From Bacillota bacterium (lineage in GTDB: Bacteria > Bacillota_A > Clostridia > Acetivibrionales > DUMB01): DNA of 17,586 bases. A program made the translations under genes and the position numbers. The stretch's first letter is position 1. Every line of letters starts with the position of its first letter. Below the pieces are notes generated by a model that was given only the letters and a program-made list of their open reading frames with translations, was not told where the DNA came from and did no database searches. Shown in pieces: positions 14,779 to 17,586 of the stretch. Location of the stretch: NCBI GenBank assembly GCA_023621975.1, contig JAMOAC010000132.1:1-17586 (forward strand), in the 5' to 3' direction.

Positions 14779-16073
14779 AGGCGACCTCTCAAAATACCTT
14801 TTTGATTCATCAGTTCAATCGAAGTTAATACACCGAGCTTCACATGCTCAAATGTCAGTCCGCCTTGCATATATGCAATATACGGAGCCTTGATAGGTGC
14901 ATCGGCACTTAATTCTATGGAGGCACCCTGGACGAACGCCCCTGCAGCCATTATAACAGGGTGTTCATATCCAGGCATATTCCATGGCTCGGGCGTGACA
15001 TAGGAATCCACCGGCGAGCCTTTCTGTATTCCCTGGCAGAAAGAAACAAGATAATCTTCACGATTGAACCTTATCGCCTGGATTATATCGCTTCTCTTCT
15101 CTTTGCTGGAAGGTGATGCTTCAAAACCGAGCTTCTCCATAAGTGCCGCACAGAAAACAGCTCCTTTAAGGCTTTCGGCAACCACATGGGGTGCAAAAAA
15201 CAAGCCCTGGAACATCAGCCTGTTCTGCCCCAGAGAAGCGCCTACTTCTTTGGCCAGGCCGGGTGCAGTAAGCCTGCATGCCGCATTTCTTACGTATTCC
15301 TGCTTTCCGGCTATATATCCGCCTGAAGTGGCAAGTCCGCCTCCCGGATTTTTTATCAGAGAGCCTGCTATAATGTCAGCACCAGCTTCAACAGGCTCTT
15401 CGGTCTCCACAAATTCACCGTAGCAATTATCCACCATAATGATAACATTTTCTTTTATGTTTTTTATAAAATCTACTGCTTTTCTTATATCTTCAATTTT
15501 CAGGGACGGACGCCAGCTATAACCCCTTGAGCGCTGTATCAATACCATTTTCGTTTTGTCATTGATGGATTTTCTGATATTTTCATAATCTATTTCGCCG
15601 TTATCCAGCAGTTCAACCTGTCTGTATGTAATTCCAAATTCCTTCAGGGAACCTTCCCCGTGGCCCCTTATGCCTATTGCTTCCTCCAGTGTGTCATAAG
15701 GCTTTCCTGTAACGGACAGCAGTTCATCACCGGGCCTCAAATTGCCGAAAAGGCACAGCGCAATCGCATGCGTCCCGGACACTATTTGATGCCTTACGAG
15801 AGCATCTTCTGCCTTGAAGACGTCAGCATAAACCATATCCAGTACTTCGCGGCCCCTGTCTCCGTATCCGTAACCCGTGCTTCCTGCAAAATGCGATTCA
15901 CTGACGCTATTGTTTTGCATTGCCTTTATTACCTTCAGCTGGTTATATTCCCTGACTGCTTCTATCTCTTTTGTAATACAACTTATCTCCTTTTCAACTT
16001 CTTCGGCCAAATCCAAAATATTGCTGCTGATTCCGAATTCTTTTATCAGATAGTTCCTTGTCCGCTGCTCCAT
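14742..16073 (-). CDS. Methionine gamma-lyase family PLP enzyme (YnbB-like)
   Basis: This 443-residue protein of the aluminium-resistance/YnbB group belongs to fold-type I of PLP enzymes. Asp215 in MVDNCYGE and Lys241 in SLIKNPGGG are the expected cofactor-binding residues. VSGTHAIALCLFGNLRPGDELL (about 98-119) and GYGYGDRGRE (67-76) are family signatures. C-S lyase activity on a sulfur amino acid is likely, but substrate and direction cannot be fixed from sequence. ATG 16073 follows GGAGGT with a good spacing. The C-terminal RLWTWRTKEKSLK is encoded where it overlaps the HlyD-like gene by 37 bases; its relation to family C-termini was not checked. It begins the operon. Confidence 0.87.
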   Translation of the reverse strand: MEQRTRNYLIKEFGISSNILDLAEEVEKEISCITKEIEAVREYNQLKVIKAMQNNSVSESHFAGSTGYGYGDRGREVLDMVYADVFKAEDALVRHQIVSGTHAIALCLFGNLRPGDELLSVTGKPYDTLEEAIGIRGHGEGSLKEFGITYRQVELLDNGEIDYENIRKSINDKTKMVLIQRSRGYSWRPSLKIEDIRKAVDFIKNIKENVIIMVDNCYGEFVETEEPVEAGADIIAGSLIKNPGGGLATSGGYIAGKQEYVRNAACRLTAPGLAKEVGASLGQNRLMFQGLFFAPHVVAESLKGAVFCAALMEKLGFEASPSSKEKRSDIIQAIRFNREDYLVSFCQGIQKGSPVDSYVTPEPWNMPGYEHPVIMAAGAFVQGASIELSADAPIKAPYIAYMQGGLTFEHVKLGVLTSIELMNQKGILRGRLWTWRTKEKSLK

Positions 16074-16113
16074 CTTGCTACCTCCGTCAATAAAGCCATC
16101 ACGTTTTTACTAT

Positions 16114-16142
16114 ATTCTATACAACTCACTAATCCATTTCAA
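16114..16142 (-). promoter_or_regulatory. Sigma-A promoter of the PLP enzyme-to-divIVA operon
   Basis: On the minus strand, TTGAAA (16137-16142) and TAGAAT (16114-16119) are separated by exactly 17 bases. It is the only strong promoter seen ahead of the run of genes from 16073 down to divIVA. The leader would be about 35 bases. Confidence 0.75.
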
Positions 16143-16174
16143 CCTTAATTTGGACATGCATTCCCGGGCAATGC

Positions 16175-16203
16175 TTGATTTTTAAAGTTCTGTATTGTAA
16201 TAT
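16175..16203 (+). promoter_or_regulatory. Candidate promoter of the pseudouridine synthase gene
   Basis: TTGATT (16175-16180) and TAATAT (16198-16203) are 17 bases apart, with TG one base before the -10 box. The transcript would start about 12 bases before the TTG codon, giving a very short leader. A small inverted repeat GCATT...AATGC flanks CCCGGGC just upstream. Confidence 0.45.
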
Positions 16204-16221
16204 TAAGCGGGTGATAAAATT

Positions 16222-17115
16222 TTGCGTCTAACTTACTGCATAACACAGGAAGACAGCGGCAGGAAAGTCGAAGCCATATTAAAATACAGGCTGAATCTGT
16301 CCAACAGATTTATTAAAAAACTTAAATACGCGAACAGGATACTTTGTAATTCATCTCCTGTACATGTCAACCATGTTGTAAAAAACGGAGACGTAATAGA
16401 TGTATTGATCGACATGCAGGAAGAAGAAACAGACGTTGCTCCTGAAAATATACCCATTTCCGTCATTTACGAAGATGACAGCCTGATTGCAGTGAACAAG
16501 CAGGCCGGTATTGTCGTCCATCCGACATCAAGTCATCAATCAGGTACAATTGCAAATGCCCTGGCATATCATTTCAAAAATAAAGGGGAAAAAAGAAAAA
16601 TTCGTCCTGTCAGCAGGCTTGACAGGGATACTTCCGGAATCATCATATTTGCCAAAAATCAATTTGTCCAGGAACAGCTCATTCAGCAAATGGCCTCAAA
16701 AACCTTCACCAAGGAATATATAGGCGTGGTCAGCGGAACAGTGGCAAATAAAGCCGGAACAATAGACCTGCCTATAGAACGGAAACCGGGCAGTATAATG
16801 GAGAGACATATCTCACCGTCGGGTGCAAAGGCAGTTACACATTATGAGGTTATTGAATACCTCAACGACGCCACTTGTTTGAGATTTTTTCTTGAAACAG
16901 GCAGAACCCATCAAATTAGGGTGCACTGCCAGGCCGTCGGCCACCCGTTAATCGGTGATACATTGTATTCAAACAGGCCTTCAGACTTAATAAGCAGGCA
17001 GGCGCTTCATTCAAGCCGTGTAAGTTTCATACATCCTTTAACACAAAAACGTATTATGCTTACAGCACCCCTTCCGCAGGATATTAAAGACCTTATGGAA
17101 ATATTGCGAAAATAG
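16222..17115 (+). CDS. RluA/RluD-family pseudouridine synthase
   Basis: This enzyme isomerises uridines in 23S rRNA or another RNA to pseudouridine. The 297-residue protein has an N-terminal S4-like RNA-binding domain (about residues 12-62) and the catalytic domain with VNKQAGIVVHP and RLDRDTSG, where Asp134 is the catalytic residue. Further motifs are KTFTKEY, EYLNDATCLRF and TGRTHQIRVH. The start is TTG (16222-16224) after GGGTGA, as no nearby ATG fits. The target site cannot be decided between RluD-type and related enzymes. It is divergent from the PLP-enzyme operon and followed by a separately promoted MerR-type gene. Confidence 0.93.
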   Translation: MRLTYCITQEDSGRKVEAILKYRLNLSNRFIKKLKYANRILCNSSPVHVNHVVKNGDVIDVLIDMQEEETDVAPENIPISVIYEDDSLIAVNKQAGIVVHPTSSHQSGTIANALAYHFKNKGEKRKIRPVSRLDRDTSGIIIFAKNQFVQEQLIQQMASKTFTKEYIGVVSGTVANKAGTIDLPIERKPGSIMERHISPSGAKAVTHYEVIEYLNDATCLRFFLETGRTHQIRVHCQAVGHPLIGDTLYSNRPSDLISRQALHSSRVSFIHPLTQKRIMLTAPLPQDIKDLMEILRK

Positions 17116-17125
17116 TCAGGCAATA

Positions 17126-17154
17126 TTTACACTATTTGTCTCAAATGGTATTAT
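17126..17154 (+). promoter_or_regulatory. Sigma-A promoter of the MerR-type gene
   Basis: TTTACA (17126-17131) and TATTAT (17149-17154) are separated by exactly 17 bases. Transcription would begin near 17161, about 22 bases before the GTG start. Confidence 0.75.
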
Positions 17155-17182
17155 ATAAATACTTGCTGGGGGGTGAAATACA

Positions 17183-17586
17183 GTGGAGATACTGAAAGAC
17201 AGGTATAGCATTACCGAACTTAGCCAGAGATTAAATACAACCGACCATACATTAAGATATTATGAAAAAGAATTTAACATAAACGTTCCAAAGGACAGCC
17301 GCGGCAGGCGTTACTATACGCCGGAACTTGCAAACCTGATGTATAAAATCAGGCAAATGAGAAGTGAAGGCCTCCAGATTAAAGCTATACGTAAAATTCT
17401 TATCTCAAACAACATGATCGACGAACCACCTCCTGTAGTTATGGGTCAGGATACCGCCGAAAAGCCCCTTGCGGTTACCGGCAATATTGAAAAAAACAGT
17501 AATATAAAAGTTTTCTTTGACGAATTAAAATCAGATATTACAGCCAGTGTAACAGAAAGTGTGACAAAAAACGTATCACAGGAAAT
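17183..17586 (+). CDS. MerR-type DNA-binding protein, truncated by the window end
   Basis: The first 134 codons are visible and the frame remains open at the window end. The start is GTG at 17183, preceded by GGGGGGTGAAATACA. Residues 9-70 form a MerR-like winged helix: YSITELSQRLNTTDHTLRYYEK, followed by GRRYYTPELANLMYKIRQM and EGLQIKAIRKIL. A Pro-rich linker and a charged, possibly coiled-coil region begin after residue 75. This resembles stand-alone MerR-like proteins such as the RacA-type chromosome-binding group more than metal-sensing MerR. Without the C-terminus that cannot be decided. Spacing from the preceding gene is 67 bases. Confidence 0.85.
   Translation, partial: MEILKDRYSITELSQRLNTTDHTLRYYEKEFNINVPKDSRGRRYYTPELANLMYKIRQMRSEGLQIKAIRKILISNNMIDEPPPVVMGQDTAEKPLAVTGNIEKNSNIKVFFDELKSDITASVTESVTKNVSQE

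Overview
The window looks like a chromosomal segment of an endospore-forming, low-GC, Gram-positive anaerobe of class Clostridia. The evidence is AT-rich non-coding DNA, strong AGGAGG-type ribosome binding sites, a T-box leader, a cotJABC spore-coat operon, YhcN/YlaJ-type and YteA-type sporulation-associated genes, and a SepF/YlmG/DivIVA/IleS cell-division cluster. No transposase, phage gene, CRISPR array, rRNA or tRNA was found. Genus-level placement (for example near Ruminiclostridium or Acetivibrio) is only an impression.

Layout. 1-340: a long nested palindrome and two hairpin terminators beyond rpsO. 339-720: rpsO (S15) on the minus strand with a clear promoter and a structured leader. 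739-2875: a divergent pair, an AraC-family regulator (minus) and a uroporphyrinogen-decarboxylase-superfamily methyltransferase-like enzyme (plus). 3111-4236: the cotJA-cotJB-cotJC operon (plus), ending at a bidirectional terminator. 4333-6307: three minus-strand genes, a YhcN/YlaJ-like lipoprotein, a YteA-like TraR/DksA zinc-finger protein and a DUF5665-like small membrane protein. 6308-6921: a gene-free stretch with two adjacent tandem repeat arrays (20-bp and 29-bp periods) and the aroB terminator.

6922-16073: a long minus-strand run read right to left as methionine-gamma-lyase-family PLP enzyme, HlyD-like membrane protein, yggS/ylmE, sepF, yggT/ylmG, divIVA, then (behind an isoleucine T-box) ileS and aroB. 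The upstream genes overlap or nearly touch and start from one good sigma-A promoter at 16114-16142. ileS-aroB form a second transcription unit whose -35 box lies over the divIVA stop codon. Compared with the Bacillus subtilis order, ylmH is missing between yggT and divIVA, and aroB sits directly behind ileS. 16222-17586: a divergent RluA/RluD-family pseudouridine synthase and the start of a MerR-type regulator that runs off the window.

These are mostly core genes of translation (S15, IleRS, pseudouridine synthase), division (SepF, DivIVA, YggT), cofactor homeostasis (YggS), amino-acid metabolism (AroB, PLP enzyme) and sporulation. I did not find a clearly new multi-gene system. The least explained features are non-coding: the palindrome at 19-137, the phased tandem arrays at 6493-6714, the inverted repeat ahead of the YhcN-like gene, and the inverted repeat that could mask the ribosome binding site of the DUF5665-like gene.
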